Positions 45,278 to 58,764 of a stretch of 64,000 bases of DNA are shown here, in pieces. The notes under the pieces were generated by a model. It was not told where the DNA came from, ran no database searches, and saw nothing but the letters and a program-made list of their open reading frames with translations. The DNA comes from Lucifuga dentata (lineage: Eukaryota > Chordata > Actinopteri > Ophidiiformes > Bythitidae): the NCBI GenBank assembly GCA_014773175.1, contig VXCM01000328.1, forward strand, positions 186,001 to 250,000. The letters are read 5' to 3'. Position 1 is the stretch's first letter. The number at the start of each line of letters is the position of its first letter. A program made the position numbers and the translations under genes.

Positions 45278-48200
45278 TACCATTTCAGCCTTGTAAATGA
45301 GATCAAAACTACTCTAAATAATTTGTTTCCTTTACAAAGTTGTTTTTAGGGTGATTGTTATCTTCTACTGATCTGTTGTACCTATGTTTTATTTTATTAG
45401 AAGCTCTTTTGGGGGGCATATTTATCATTAATTGTGTTATATTTAAATATTAATTTGGTTTCATTTTGTTTGATTTAGTGTAGAACAATCACATTTTGGG
45501 AAAAAGAACATGATGGTATAGCAGCAGTTCCTCCCCTCACCTCCAGCCTCTGTCTGAGGACACATCCACATCTGAAAACTAAAGCAATTAAATTCCCATT
45601 AAAGTCAGCACCATTATTGAGGTCATTACCAAGGGGGGAAGACGCCTGATAATGACGGTGGATCAAACAAGATCTAATTAATTCATTTATTCATTAACAG
45701 GGGCTCTAATGCATGCATGGTAAATGCACTGTAATCAAAATGAAGAGAGAGTCAGCCTGACATCAAGCGCAGCAGCTCACCAGAAACATCAAAAATTGAC
45801 ATAGATGCAAAGTATTAATATGAAACATAAACACAACATCAAAGGCAACTTATTGCCAGCGAAGGGTGCTGGCTGCTTTTCAAAGGGCTCTGAAGCACAT
45901 GGACATTTCTGGCAACAGAAAGTACTGCTGCTTTAGCTTTTAGCTGGGTTAGTCACACACTAGGTGTCAGTCTGGTAGCAAGGAGAGAGAGAGGGGAGAA
46001 AGACAAAGAAGAGGAGTGAAAATAAATGAGTGCAAATAAGAGAGGGGGAGAGGCAAAAAAAAAAAGTGGGTGAGAGGAATTGTGGCTTCATAGTCTGTTT
46101 CCCTGCTTCGTCTTCCACCAGTGACGCTGTGATTAGGGAGCAGCAGACATTAAAGTATTGATTTCTCTCAAATGGCTCAGGGACCAGAGGCCAGAGAAAT
46201 GACAGAAACATGCTGTGCTGCTTCCTCATCCTCAAGCCAGCAACGGTGATGCGAGATTGGAGGAGGAGCAGTTCTCCGTTTACGTTTATCTGTGGTGTAG
46301 GAGATAGAAATTTGCCTCTATAGATGTGTGTGAGCACGAGGAATGAGCGTGTTCCTGAAATCAAAGCAAAGTCTCAACACATCTCCTCTGCCCATCTCTC
46401 ATTATCTCTGGGAGAAGAGAAGAGAATGCTGCATACACAATAGTTTGGAATTACCCAGAAATTTTCATGCACTTGGCAGAAATTGATACTTTTGTTCACT
46501 GAGGTGGCATTAAATTAATTTCAATATATAGCAAAGATAATCTAATGTTGCAAGTGGTTATTACTGCTGAAATGACTGATTTTTAATTAATTATTCACAT
46601 AAAACTGCAGAGCCCCATTTTCATCAGCCATCGATCGCTGCATGGGTTCAAAAATGGACAAAATAAAACAGTTTTCTCAAGTAACACATCAATCTCTTGT
46701 TTTGCAAAACCATGTGTCAGATACCAAGAAAATTAAGATTTCATACTGTCTTTAGAGAAAAGGGGGCAAACTTTAAAATAAAAGTATTAAATTCTATCAA
46801 ATACATGCAAAATTCTGGGGTATTACAAGCTTTTGAATGCTAGTTGTGTGCAGGTGTGTGGTTTGGCCTGTATGTATGTGTGTGCACATAAGCAAGCAGA
46901 CATGTTTATGAAATGACATCTCAACCGTATCTTCCCTGGCCATCTCTCACTGTCTCCCCCCCTTCTCTGCTTTGGCACGCCACACCGCCCAAAAATCAAT
47001 ACACGTTGGATCAAATGAGGAATGAGATCTGTCACTGTGGGCAGGATAGGATGCAACGTCCACTTCAGGAACAGCGGGTGAAATCCCTCAATGAGATCAT
47101 TTTAATTGCTGAGATCTAAAACAATAACATCCCTTGATTTGCAGTAGGATCGACTCGAAATAAAACCAAGATGCAGGGGTTTGAGTGCAGCTGGGTTTAT
47201 GCTGGATGCCGGGCCAGGGGGATGAAGTAGACAAAATTGGGGTTAGATAAAGAAGCACAAGCAAGTGGATTGGATGTGACAGCAGCAGTGTCATCTTTTT
47301 CAGCACAAAGTGTCTCAAATGACAATTTATATGGCATGATGCTGGCAGCAGACCGCCACAGGTAAAAGAGAGGCCACTGGTCAGTCAAACATTGAAAGTG
47401 TGAAGCTATTCACAAGTTTTATTTGTTGTACGACCAAACAAAGATATAATCATTTTCAGAAGGAAAAACCAGCCACTTACTTCCTCCTTATGTCACTTAC
47501 TTCCTCTCCTCTCCTCTCCTCTCCTCTCCAAAGTGAGTCATAAGGTCTCAGTCAAACAATTATCTCCTTTAAGAAGGTGAAGAATGGGTGCACATATGAA
47601 AAGCTTGTCTCTCAGCCAATCAAACACAATCCTATGCTACCCAGATCAGTCTTCATTTCTCTAAGAGAGCATTTTCTCCAGCTATGTGGTTACAATTCAC
47701 CACATTATTTGGATTTCAAATCTGTATTAGCAGCTAAAATTGGCAGGTTAGTTTCTAGCTCTGGCTCCCATCTCATCTTGTTGGAACCCCCTTGCTGGTT
47801 GTCAGGGATTTTGCATTCCCTCATGGCTACTATGCAGTATCTTATGGGATTTCTTAGCTCTGTCAGCATTTTTCTTGGTTATAGCTCAGCATCACTTTCT
47901 GTAAATGTTTTTCCCGTTCCCAGTTGCTGCCTTTTTAGTCTGAAAACTGCTTCTCCAGTTCAGTTTTTCAGCATGAAGGCCAGAGAAATTCACTTTTCCA
48001 CTCCTACTGATACCATCTTTGCCTCTAGTCCTGTTATCATCATCAACATCATCATCACTATCATCATCATGTAATGTCATATCTGTTAACCATCTTCAAT
48101 CTGTTTTGAAGCCTGAAAGGTTGAGAAACTTGCTCAGTTTCTTAAGACAAAGTCAATAAAAGCTATTAGGTCTGTCTCTCTCTATGCGTATACTTTATGT

Positions 48201-49280
48201 GTTTTGTAGCATTCATACTTGAAGGGCAAAAAAAAAGCATCTGACTTTTTATCGGCTTTTTACCGGCTTCTCAGCTTCATTCAACCTGAATCTTTCTGTA
48301 AAATTATCCACCAACACAGTTCATCTGGTGGAAGTGGCAGATCAGGGCACACCGTGACATCTGTGATACTTTCAAGGTTATTTTCATTTATACTTCTCAG
48401 TGACCCATTTTACAAATTTTACAAATGGAGCCACTTGTAAGGCCCCATTTTCCAAATTGTCCAGCAAGACTGGTATACAGAATCATCGTTATATCTTGCT
48501 GGCAGACACAATTGGACAGTCTAAAATAGTTTCACCTTAAAAAGAAAAAGAAGCCAAAGGGGGAAATAAATTATGACTAGCAATGACAAAAAACAATATT
48601 GAATGTACCAGATAGTGAGACTTGCAAAGCTAATATGTGTGTCACTGTGTACCTCAATAAGCAAACTATATTGTGTACACTGTAGCTCCACACAGCCCAC
48701 CCTTGACCCCTCAGTTTGACCCTGAAAACACAGTAAGCAGACATGAAGCAGTGACAGCCAAATATATTTTCCACCTGTTTGTCTAGCAGAGTTTTTTGGG
48801 CTCATTTTTGATGTTTTTTTCCACAGCCACACCAGATGATTGTCCCTGAAATCAGTCTCCCATGTTAAATGTGGATCTGTGCACGCTTTTGTGTGTGGGT
48901 GTGTGTGTGTGTGTGTGTGTTAGCTATATCTTCGTGTGCATGTGTGTTAGCTATATCAGATTTACATGAACCAAGTTGTAAGCTGTTCTCACATTGTCAC
49001 ACTGTAGGGACTCACCTCAAATTATAGAAACCATTAACTGCTCCCCATAAGGTTAACCTTTTATTTCAGTGTTAAGACTTGATTTTTATCTTGGTTTTAG
49101 TGGTTGTGGTTATGGCTAGGCTGAGCATCCAGAGATAAATGAGTCAGTACTGTGTTCCCAAGTGTGTGTGTGTGTGTGTGTGTGCTCACGGCCCAAGTTG
49201 TAATTGGTGGTGTCATTAATAACCTGGACATAGTGTGAAGTCAACAAAAATGCAGTCCCATTCACAACATGGCATCACAG
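45278..49280. other. Non-coding, with CNE-like islands at 45500-45790 and 46550-46640
   Basis: The islands are low-repeat and rich in TAATTA/ATTAAT homeodomain words and ATGCATGCATGG. Elsewhere there are a TCCTC repeat at about 47503-47530, an ATC repeat at about 48045-48070 and GT tracts at 48896-48920 and 49163-49183. No coding exon supported; conservation is untested. Confidence 0.35.
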
Positions 49281-49281
49281 C

Positions 49282-49284
<3 letters not shown>

Positions 49285-49352
<68 letters not shown>

Positions 49353-49612
49353 NNNNNNNNNNNNNNNNNNNNNNNNNNNNNNNNNNNNNNNNNNNNNNNN
49401 NNNNNNNNNNNNNNNNNNNNNNNNNNNNNNNNNNNNNNNNNNNNNNNNNNNNNNNNNNNNNNNNNNNNNNNNNNNNNNNNNNNNNNNNNNNNNNNNNNNN
49501 NNNNNNNNNNNNNNNNNNNNNNNNNNNNNNNNNNNNNNNNNNNNNNNNNNNNNNNNNNNNNNNNNNNNNNNNNNNNNNNNNNNNNNNNNNNNNNNNNNNN
49601 NNNNNNNNNNNN

Positions 49613-49674
<62 letters not shown>
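49285..49674 (+). repeat. (AC)n microsatellite interrupted by a 260-base gap
   Basis: AC repeats run 49285-49352 and 49613-49674, separated by unresolved bases 49353-49612. Long open frames here are only TH/VC dipeptide reads of the repeat. Confidence 0.97.
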
Positions 49675-49677
<3 letters not shown>

Positions 49678-50730
49678 CAAATACAGCTGTGTGGGAAATA
49701 GAAGAAGCTTTGGTTGATGTACTGTAAACAGAAATCAAGTACACTCTGTCCGTGACGTCTGGTGTATGATTAATGACTGACATAAGAGGAGGAAGCAGTT
49801 GAGGGAAGCTAAACATGAGGTCAACGTGGATGAGTGAGTGGGGGGGGGAAAAAAAGGAAGAAATGGATGGGAGAAGATGTAAAGGAGTTAGATGAATGAA
49901 AGAGAAGAAGGAGAGAGGTTCCAGAAGAGAAGATTAAAGCATGAGAAGAGGATGAAAAAAAGAACAAGATGGAGAACAGGAGTAAAAGGGAAAGGGAAGA
50001 AATGGGAGATGGCAGAGGTAGAGGGGTGAGAGGGGGATTCTGATTTCTTGAGGGGCCCCACTGTACTTACTGCCCCCTGTGAAAGTGAAGTGTATGATCT
50101 GCTGGTTGACAATGTTCTCTGAGTGGTACTGTTGTTAGTTTGTGGACATCTGAGTCTGTCTTCTCCCCCACTCCCACACACACAAACACACACAAAGCCT
50201 CCATGGTCCGGGGCCAGTGGTGGCTAAGGTTGCTATGGCGACATCCCACCAGAACGGTAATTACAATTAACATCCCATCTAAATGACCACCTCCTCCCCC
50301 CCCCCCCCCCCNCCCCCCCCCCCCCCTTCCATCTCTTGGGTAATTATAGACTTCAGCTCAGCTCACTAAAGCACTGTACTTGTCCCTTTCATATTACAGC
50401 TAAATAACATTGTCTGGAAACAATAGAGGCAAAAAAGAATCCTTTTCTTTAAGGCTAAAAGGATGTTTGCTGTTTTATTACATTAATGCACCTGTGTTGT
50501 CATCCGCATTGCTATATATAATGAGAAAATGCTTTGAATTGTTGCTGAAGAGTGAAAACAGACTTTGAAGGTGAAGTATCAGAAGAAGGTAGGGAAAAGA
50601 GGAAGACTTTTTGCTATGTTTACATTACAGGCTGAAGTAACTCAAATCAGACTTTTTTTTTTTTTTTTTTTTNTTTTTTTTTTTTTTTTTTTGCCTACAT
50701 GTGACTCACATCAGATGATGATGATGGATT
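49675..50730. other. Purine-rich non-coding stretch
   Basis: A GGAAGAA/GAGAA-rich plus-strand tract covers about 49785-50040, a CA tract lies at about 50177-50196, and a poly(C) run with an N at 50312 and a poly(T) run with an N at 50673 follow. No gene. Confidence 0.45.
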
Positions 50731-50991
50731 ACCTATCCCAAGAACGTGTCAAGTATCAATTAGTTGATTTTAATAGCGTACCAGAATGAACTGAAATGGC
50801 GGTCTGGAAGGTAGGAAAAACATTTTTANAGTTGATTTTAATAGCGTACCAGAATGAACTGAAATGGCGGTCTGGAAGGTAGGAAAAACATTTTTAATTC
50901 CAGTAGCATCCTTCTGGAAATGATTGTCAGTAACGTTAAATGTACAATATATTAGGCTCAAACATGCAAAATGGCTGATATGGTCCTTTAA
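50731..50991 (-). mobile_element. TTAA MITE, copy H (single reversed end)
   Basis: Reversed left portion of the family: CTATCCCAAGAACGTG, ATAGCGTACCAGAATGAACT, GGCGGTCTGGAAGGTAGG, ATTAGGCTCAAACATGC and TATGGTCCTTTAA. A 67-bp duplication surrounds the N at 50829. Confidence 0.8.
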
Positions 50992-52675
50992 GGTGTTTCA
51001 CTGCACTGACTGAATCACTGTTTTTTGTTTTGGAAGATTCCAATCCAATCAAAGGCCTGATGATTCATCAAACCATGAAAGAAACTGCAGTGTGAACAAA
51101 CCAAATCCGACTGTTTCATATCAGACTTGGGCCGCTTGCATATGTGATACAGTCAGCCAATTTTTGTGACATTTCTTGTAAATAACAGGAAAATTGCAAC
51201 TGAGACAGGCTCAGAACTTTTCAATCACCCCTTCCATGTCCATCCAGCAAGATACAATGAGATTAGAAAGACAAGATAAACAAATGGTGTAAGTCAGATA
51301 TAAGATGAACATGGATGTGTGCAAAATAAAATAAAAAAAACACATTAAAATACATACTCTCTGAATGAAAATTTATAGACTTCTTCAAGTTGGAGGACAA
51401 AAACAGTAAAGGAGATGAAAGGATAAAGGAGAAAGGTGTTGAAAAGGCAAAGGTGATGTGTAAAGGGAAAAAAGTAGAGATGGTAGCTGAGGTAAGATCT
51501 GAGAGACAGAGCGGAGGGAGGTAAAAGTCTCTCACCTCTTAGATTTTAAAAATGGAAGAGGGAGACACATGACTCTTCCTCTTCCTCACATTACACTGGG
51601 GAGTCTGAACCCTCAAAAAATAGAAAAGTGGCCATCCTGTCTACACCTCCACCCTCCCATCACAACTCTGTTGCCTCTTGAGTCATCCCCATCCTCCATC
51701 ACCAATTCTCTGGGTCATTATTCCACTCCACGCTCCCAGCACCCCAGACAGTCAAATCATCTCCACAATAGATGGAGTCACAGAGCCCGTCCTGTTGTGT
51801 TATTCCTGTCCACTCCAGTGAGTTTGCTCATCGCTAAATCCTCAATCCCTTCATCCTTCCATCCCTGAGCCTCTGAGATGGAAATACAACAGGAGAGCAG
51901 AAGTCTGGAGGAATACAAACTGACAGCCATAGCAGATAGTTTCAATATGGAACCATATAATAATGATAAAATAAAAAAGTAAATAAAATAATATGACACA
52001 CAGAGGCGTCATTTTCACCTTGCATTAACATGCAATCCAGGTATTATCCAGATAAGGAAAAACACCATAATGCACTCTAATGTGCATTGTGATCAGAGGT
52101 TAGTCACAACTACCCAGGCATAAATTAAGTCTATGCAGCTAGGCTTTCAATGTGTTTCCTAGCTGCAAACAAATTGAAAAAGTCACCCCACCTGTTTTCC
52201 AAACTGTGCTCGCTCTTGTTAATAAAGTTATTTTGAATCAGCAGTTGCGGCTTGCCACAAATGGGTACCTGCACACCTGAAACACAAACAGCTTTTTAAA
52301 TTATTTAACATTTTAACATCCTTAAATAACTCAAACTGTATTAGCTTGAGCTTGAATGTGGGATTTTTGTGACATTTTGTGCAAGAGGAAAATTGCTGTT
52401 GAAAAATGCATTTAAAAAAAATCACATTTGGCACTCCATAGCTCACTTCCTTATGTGTCATGCTCAGAACTTATCAATCAACCCTCCTTCTTACGTTGTG
52501 ATCAGATCTAGCCAGGTGTAAATGTAGTCCATGCAGCTAGGAAACACATTGAAAATCAACAACCTACCAGTCTGCCTACTGCGCTTGCTCTTGTTAATAA
52601 AGTTATTTTGAATCAGGAGTTTTGACTTGACATAAATGGGTGTCTGTACCTGGAACGCAAACAGCAACAAACCAG

Positions 52676-52706
<31 letters not shown>

Positions 52707-53471
52707 ATCATTAGCTAGAAACGTGCAATGCAGGTGGAATCCAGATACAAGAACACTTTTTAATGCAAAGTGTAAATGCTACCTGGATGTAGCGATCAGA
52801 TTTTAATACAAGGTGAAAAAAGGACCAGGAAAAAAAAAAAAAAAANGGAAAAAAAAAAAAAAAATCTGCAGTCCCCTTTTACTTATTCTTGTTAACCATA
52901 TTACATATTTCACTATAAGAAGCTGTGCAACAGGTTTAGACTTTTCTCCACAGAAACTCAAAATAAAATATACAGGAGAAATGAAATAAAGCTTTGTAAC
53001 TCAAGTTAAATTTGACAGCTGCAGAGGTAAATCACAGGCGAGGGACATTTCAGGATTGCTGTAGCAATTCGCTCCCTTTGACTTAACTAAATTGATGTTA
53101 TTTGGCTTTATAGTGCCCGTGTACACACCAGCCAGTGGGGAATTTAATATTTTTAGTAACTCCACTGAGTCTTTATGGGTCGGCTGTCTGGTTGAGAGGC
53201 TGGGAAGAAAAGCAGCAACATAATGCATTGAGGCAGCTCAACAACCAAAACCCTCGGAAGTCACAGATACTGATTATATTTTGTTAATTAATCATCATCA
53301 ATTAACATAGAAACAAGAAGGCACCCCGAGACTGCAAAGGCTAAATGGGTGACCCACAATATGATCTGGATCACCAAATAAGCAGCTCTTCTTTTTGTTA
53401 AAAAATGAGCCATCATTCTAAATTTAACTGAAATTGACCCATTAGCATGTGTCCAGTTTAAAATTCAAAAG
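50992..53471. other. Non-coding region with a CNE-like island near 53020-53300
   Basis: Two related segments (about 52140-52270 and 52500-52640) share GTTAATAAAGTTATTTTGAA and ATGCAGCTAGG, a local diverged duplication. An AAAT tetranucleotide microsatellite is at 52677-52709, and a poly(A) with an N at 52846. Island 53020-53300 contains TTTGACTTAACTAAATTGAT and TTAATTAATCATCATCAATT. No coding exon. Confidence 0.35.
52677..52709 (+). repeat. (AAAT)n microsatellite
   Basis: Eight near-perfect AAAT units. Confidence 0.9.
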
Positions 53472-53842
53472 CAGTGATTTTGCATGTTTGAGCCCAATAA
53501 ATCCAAAAATACAACGTTACATTACTGCCACCAAAATATACTAACGGAGCAATAAATTTTAGAATTGTTTTTCTTACCTTCCAGCTGACCATTGGTTCAG
53601 TTCATTGCAGTATGCTATCAAAATCAACTTGAAACGTGCTTGAGATAAGTAATCCATCACAGCAAATCAAATGCCTGTTAAATTTTTTGTCAATGTAATT
53701 TTAGCATTTCAACACAGAGCTGCAAAGAAGAAAATGTACGTCTTTGCCAGGGAATATAATCCCAAGAGAATATGGCTTTTACTTGTGTGCGGGTTATGTT
53801 TTATTGGGCTCAAACATGCAAAATTAATGATGTGGTCCTTTA
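53472..53842 (+). mobile_element. TTAA MITE, copy I (internally shortened)
   Basis: Left subterminal GATTTTGCATGTTTGAGCCC, landmarks TTCCAGCTGACCATTGG and TTGAGATAAGTAATCCATC, right end GGGCTCAAACATGCAAAATT and TGTGGTCCTTTAA. About 370 bp, so part of the interior is missing. Confidence 0.8.
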
Positions 53843-54141
53843 AGTGACAAATAAATCAAAATTTAATACAAAAGCAAAATTACTTTGTACACCAGAGGGT
53901 TAAAATGCTGAACATAAAGCTGAGATGCGTAAATACTGTATGTGTCTGTACGTTTTTTACACCACATATAATCATATTAAATCTAAATTCACCCCTGCAG
54001 CTTTGTAACTGCTGGGACCCTTCATGCAGGAGAAAGTGATATATGTACCAAACTGAAGCAGATGCTCCACACAATATGAGCTAAAAGCACAGTTCAGACT
54101 GATTTATATCAGGTAAAATGTCAAAACAAGTCTACATCATA

Positions 54142-54177
<36 letters not shown>

Positions 54178-55386
54178 GCTTTGCGCGCTGAAAAACAAAA
54201 AAACAAAGCACAGTAGCCGTACAGTGTTTCCAAAGTGCATTGATTTTTCCTCTGGCGTGCTTCATCCTCCTTTGACATTTCCAAGACACGGTAGAGCCCA
54301 GAGCCAATATACAGAATGATGAAAGCGAGAGTGGCCTTGTGACCTCTGAACCCTGTCTGATGCGATCATTTGGTGTGACTGTGGCATCCTGGGTTACCGT
54401 GCTGCATCCTTCACCGCCGATCTCTGCCTTTATTCTCAATCCTGCACTTCCCTGTTTTCTTCTGTTTTGTATTGAAATCTACTCTGTTCTCCGCACTGCT
54501 GTGGGATCTTCTCTCCTCTTTTCCTGTTTTTTCTCTGCCTATTCTGTTTCCATCCTGCTCTCCACCACCCTGCTTTGCTCCTTCTCCTCCACCCTCAACA
54601 CCTCTCCCCTGTAGTAGTTACAGATGGGATCTGTGCACAAGGACACCAAAATTCCAAAGACTATTCTGAAATCACAGGGCGTGAACTCATCCTTCCACAA
54701 CACAGGTTTCTCTCTCTCTTACACACACACGCACACACACACGACCCTCCCTGACTTTGATAGAAAAAGTCTGAATGTGTGTGAATGTGATTTTTGGAAT
54801 TATAAGAGAAATAAGGCAGTGATACTTATTTGCTTCAGGGCTTTTGAGTCAAAGTTATTTCTGAGAGAAGAATATGTTTTTACAGACTTTGGTAGCAGAA
54901 GGCTCCGTGTAATTCCTTCATGGATCATTTAGAGATGATCACCAAATATCTAGACACAAAGTGGGAAACTCCATTAAGTGGTGACCGTTCTGCTTCAGCC
55001 CTCCATGCTGAAGTTATGTTTTCAGCCGTACTTGTTGGTTTATTTGCTTATTTGTTTGTTACAGGATTACTCAAAAAGAAAAGATTCCTTAACACTAGCA
55101 GATAGGCCATTTTTCCACCAATATCAATCAGTACATTTTTATGCATGTTGAAACTTCAGTTATACTCAGATTAAAGCAATGAATAAACTTTTTGAAACAT
55201 CATGTAAACACCATAATTATATTGAAATCTGCATAAATAGGTGTATACTTATTCCTAGATTTTGTAACTGTAAATCGGTTTATTCAGGCATGCAAACATA
55301 ATTGAATATGTCACCTCTGCATACATTTCCTCACCTGCTAGACTCTCCTCATACTCTGATTACGTATGTATATTTGCACAGATCTA
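53843..55386. other. Non-coding region
   Basis: Contains a GT microsatellite at 54147-54176 and a CA tract near 54720-54742. Cysteine/serine/proline-rich open frames at 54339-54669 arise from a CT-rich tract and show no domain. No gene supported. Confidence 0.4.
54147..54176 (+). repeat. (GT)n microsatellite
   Basis: About 15 GT units. Confidence 0.95.
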
Positions 55387-55988
55387 TTAAAGCACCATAC
55401 CAGTCATTTTGCATGTTTGAGCCTGTTGCATTCAATTTTCATACATGTAATGTTATTGACAGTCATTTCCCAAAGCATACTACTGGAATGGTGAATTAAA
55501 AAATTTTTTTTTCGTATCTTCCAGACCGCCATTGGTTTCATTTCATTCTAGTATGCTATTAAAATCAATTTGTTAATACTTGAAACATTCTTTGGATAGG
55601 TAATCCATCATCGTGAACAAGATGTATATTCAGGTTTTTTTTTTTTTCGAAGTTATGTAATTTTAGTGTTTAAGCACAATAAAAAGTGTGGAGTGAATGT
55701 ATGCCTCCACCGGGGAATATAGTCCCAAAAGAAGACCTGTGTTTATTGAAAAATTTAAACAACCATGACTTCATAAGGCTGTGTAACTATTAGTAGATGA
55801 AACATTGATTTTTAAGGTGGGTGTATCCCTTGAATATTTGATTTTAAAAGATTAAGAGACTTTGCAAAATATCAGGAAAGCTGAAATACAGTTTTATCCT
55901 TTGGGAAATAGTTGTCAGTAACGTAACATGTATGTAAATTGAATATATTAGGCTTAAACATGCAAAATGGTGGGTATGGTCCTTGTAT
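55387..55988 (+). mobile_element. TTAA MITE, copy J, nearly full length
   Basis: Left end TTAAAGCACCATACC, TGTTTGAGCCTGTTGCATTC, CCAGACCGCCATTGGTTTC, CTCCACCGGGGAATATAGTC, AAGAAGACCTGTG, TTTTTAAGGTGGGTGTATCC, AATATATTAGGCTTAAACATG and GGGTATGGTCCTTG at the right. About 600 bp, a good reference copy. Confidence 0.88.
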
Positions 55989-58750
55989 GTGTACGTCTTA
56001 CTCACGTTATTGCCTTAAGCAGAAATCTGAGTGTAGTGTGTATAATGAAAGAAATCAGGCATATTTATATGATAGACCATCAACTATGCTCCATTTATGC
56101 ATACATTTAAAAATTACTTTTTTTTTTTTTTTTTNTTTTTTTTTTTTTTTTGTGCCAAGGCAAATAAGTCCTGTTAATATTCTAGTTCTTTCTTTCTCTT
56201 TAGGCCAGTATATTATGCCAAGACAAATTTAGTCTAGGCTTGTTTGGCATTAGTAGTATGTAGTATGTGCTCTAATTAGCGCCTTCAAGTTTTACCACAG
56301 ATTTCTTTTTTTGTGTCTTTTTCTTTTTTCTTACTGTTGGACATCAAGCCTGGAGTTCATGTCAAAAGAGAAGCATCACGCTGACATGCTGTTGTGTGTT
56401 CTTTATAAATTCTTGATCTGTCGGGGAAGCTGCTGAACCTTGTTTTACTATTTGAGCAATGGCATGTCTGAAAAGTGATCCTTTACTGAAGCTTGCAATA
56501 CCCAATACTTGTGCTATTATTCTGTGTATTTAAATTTGATCATTTTTACATCATCGCCAGATTCTAAAACTTCTATGAATTCCAAAATTCTTTCCAGGCA
56601 GTGAGCCTCCTCACCTTTTCAATTAGGTGAAATTTGGGACTACTTTCCTGCATTTAAAGATACTGTTTGTAATCCAAAGTGACACGACACCATCTACATC
56701 ATCATAATCTGCTTGTGTGATTGCTAGCCTCACCTGTCATTTCAGACCCTGTCATTCCCTACCTGTGCATTAGCACCTGTTTCTGTCTCCACCCTCATTA
56801 GCTGCATGAACTTACTCATTAGTTTTAGTATATAAACACGCCTGCCAGCAGTACTCATTTGCCAGATTGCTTTGTAGACGACTGCTCTTGCTTTCTAGCA
56901 GCCTGAGCCTTAAGCCTGAATCGAGCCTTTGAGCCTGCCTGGTTTCTGCCTATTAGCACTGTGTTTTTTTAAACTTTGCCTAACTCCGGTGAACTTGTCA
57001 TATCATTCTTTTGCTTCACTGCCTCTGCTTTTGTTTATGCTTAGTCCCCACACTAAGCATAAACAAGTCACCATAAAAAAAAATTACCATCAAAACCTTA
57101 AAACACATAACTCAAAATGAGTGATACGTACTTACAAAGACTAACGTTAGACAACAACTCATTTAAGTTATAATTTTCTAATGTTGTTAAATTTCCATGT
57201 AATTCATGAATGTTTGTGAGACAGCAGAAAAACAGGCTTTTATTTTACATTATGATCAGTTGACAAATAAGCAAACATGCTGATTTTTCCATTATTAAGA
57301 TAAATTCATTAATTACTCCTGTGCATTTCGCTTAAATTTATCTGGCAAAAAAACAAAGGACTGGACAATAACCGTCAAATATGTTTACAATAATCCATGA
57401 ATAGGATGTTTTACATTTTTACCTTCATCACTACAGTAATGTTTGAATGCATAGAATCTGTTTTTTTTTTTTTTTTTNTTTTTTTTTTTTTTTTTGAGAT
57501 TAAGAAAAGGCTAATCTCTGCTCTGAACATAGTGGCCTAACCCAGAGGAACATAAAGAAATATACTGTACATGCACGTGTTGCACGTGTGTGTGTTATCA
57601 CACAGAAATCTGCAGGGAAAGCAGGAATAAATCACAGTGTGCCAATCACACACAGTTCAGCGTTGCAGCCAGTCTGAAGCCTGCAGAGATAATGACACAC
57701 CCTCAGCTGGAACATGAAGGATCAGGAGAATCCAGAGGGAGAAACTGAAGAAAGTTTAATAATTTCTGTCAAAAATAATACACATAAAAATGTACTTGTG
57801 TCTGAAAGTGACCTTCCTTAGGAACACGAAATGAGGTATGTGGCTCCATATCAATATTGGCAGTAAAGTATAAAATAAACTTTACAATCTGAGATGATGA
57901 ACAATTCGTTCTTACTGAAATGAATATTGTTCGTTTAGCTGGGACAGCACGTGTATTGAGTGCCTGAGGCATTAAATGGAGGTTAAAAGGTAACACAAGC
58001 CTGTCTTTACTCACAGGAGCTCCTGCTTATTAAAGAGTCTATTTTAATGAGAATCAGTTTCAAATGGAAAATGTGTTTGAGAGTAAGAAAAAAATCTTAA
58101 ATGTGTGGGTAATTCAAACCCTTTTATTACAGAAGTGATAATTGGATGTGTAATCTATAGGAAAATTGGGATATGGCTAATTGAGGGAGATGATGTCTTA
58201 AAGTTCAGTTTTCACAGCCAAGGTGTGAAGGTACCCAGTTACTCCAAAGGTTTTGGTAAATGTGCAGAGGTGGTACTTTTTTTTTTTTTTTNTTTTTTTT
58301 TTTTTTTTTTAGACTGCAGATGCCTTTACAGACTAATCTGATCTTGATCTGTCTGGGCATGGTTTGTCTTCACACTTAGAAAAGCTGTGAGGCTGTCAGC
58401 ACTGATTTAGACAACCATGCTCATCCACACGGCCCCCTGCAGCCACTGCCCCCACACACACATACACACACACACGTATAGACACAAATAAACTTGGCAA
58501 GTCAACCGGTTCTTTGGGGTAGGGCCGACTCTTTACAGTGAGCCAACTATAGCAACTACAAATGAGTTGTATGTACTTTTGTCTACTTGCAGTTTTATTT
58601 TAAAATGAAAGAGATTCAATAAAAATTTTATTGATTTCTGTCAGATGATAAAGCAATACATTCTAACATCATCATCAACATTTTTTTTTTTTTTTTTNTT
58701 TTTTTTTTTTTTTTTAGCATTTATGCTTATTTTTACTTTTTAAAAATTGC
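55989..58750. other. Non-coding region
   Basis: Contains poly(T) runs with Ns at 56135, 57478, 58292 and 58698, a CA tract near 58452-58475 and a 15-bp-arm hairpin at 57031-57066. No coding exon or recognisable transposon body. Confidence 0.4.
57031..57066. repeat. Perfect 15-bp-arm inverted repeat (6-nt loop)
   Basis: Arms 57031-57045 and 57052-57066 (TTGTTTATGCTTAGT and its exact inverse), loop CCCCAC. Confidence 0.9.
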
Positions 58751-58764
58751 TTGGTTCTTATTTA

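Noticed and set aside
49216..49816. Long open frames on both strands around the AC repeat and N gap
   Set aside because: They are only dipeptide readings of the microsatellite and unresolved bases.
54339..54669. Ser/Pro/Cys-rich frames that look like a signal peptide or membrane protein
   Set aside because: They are a product of a CT-rich tract and no conserved motif is present.
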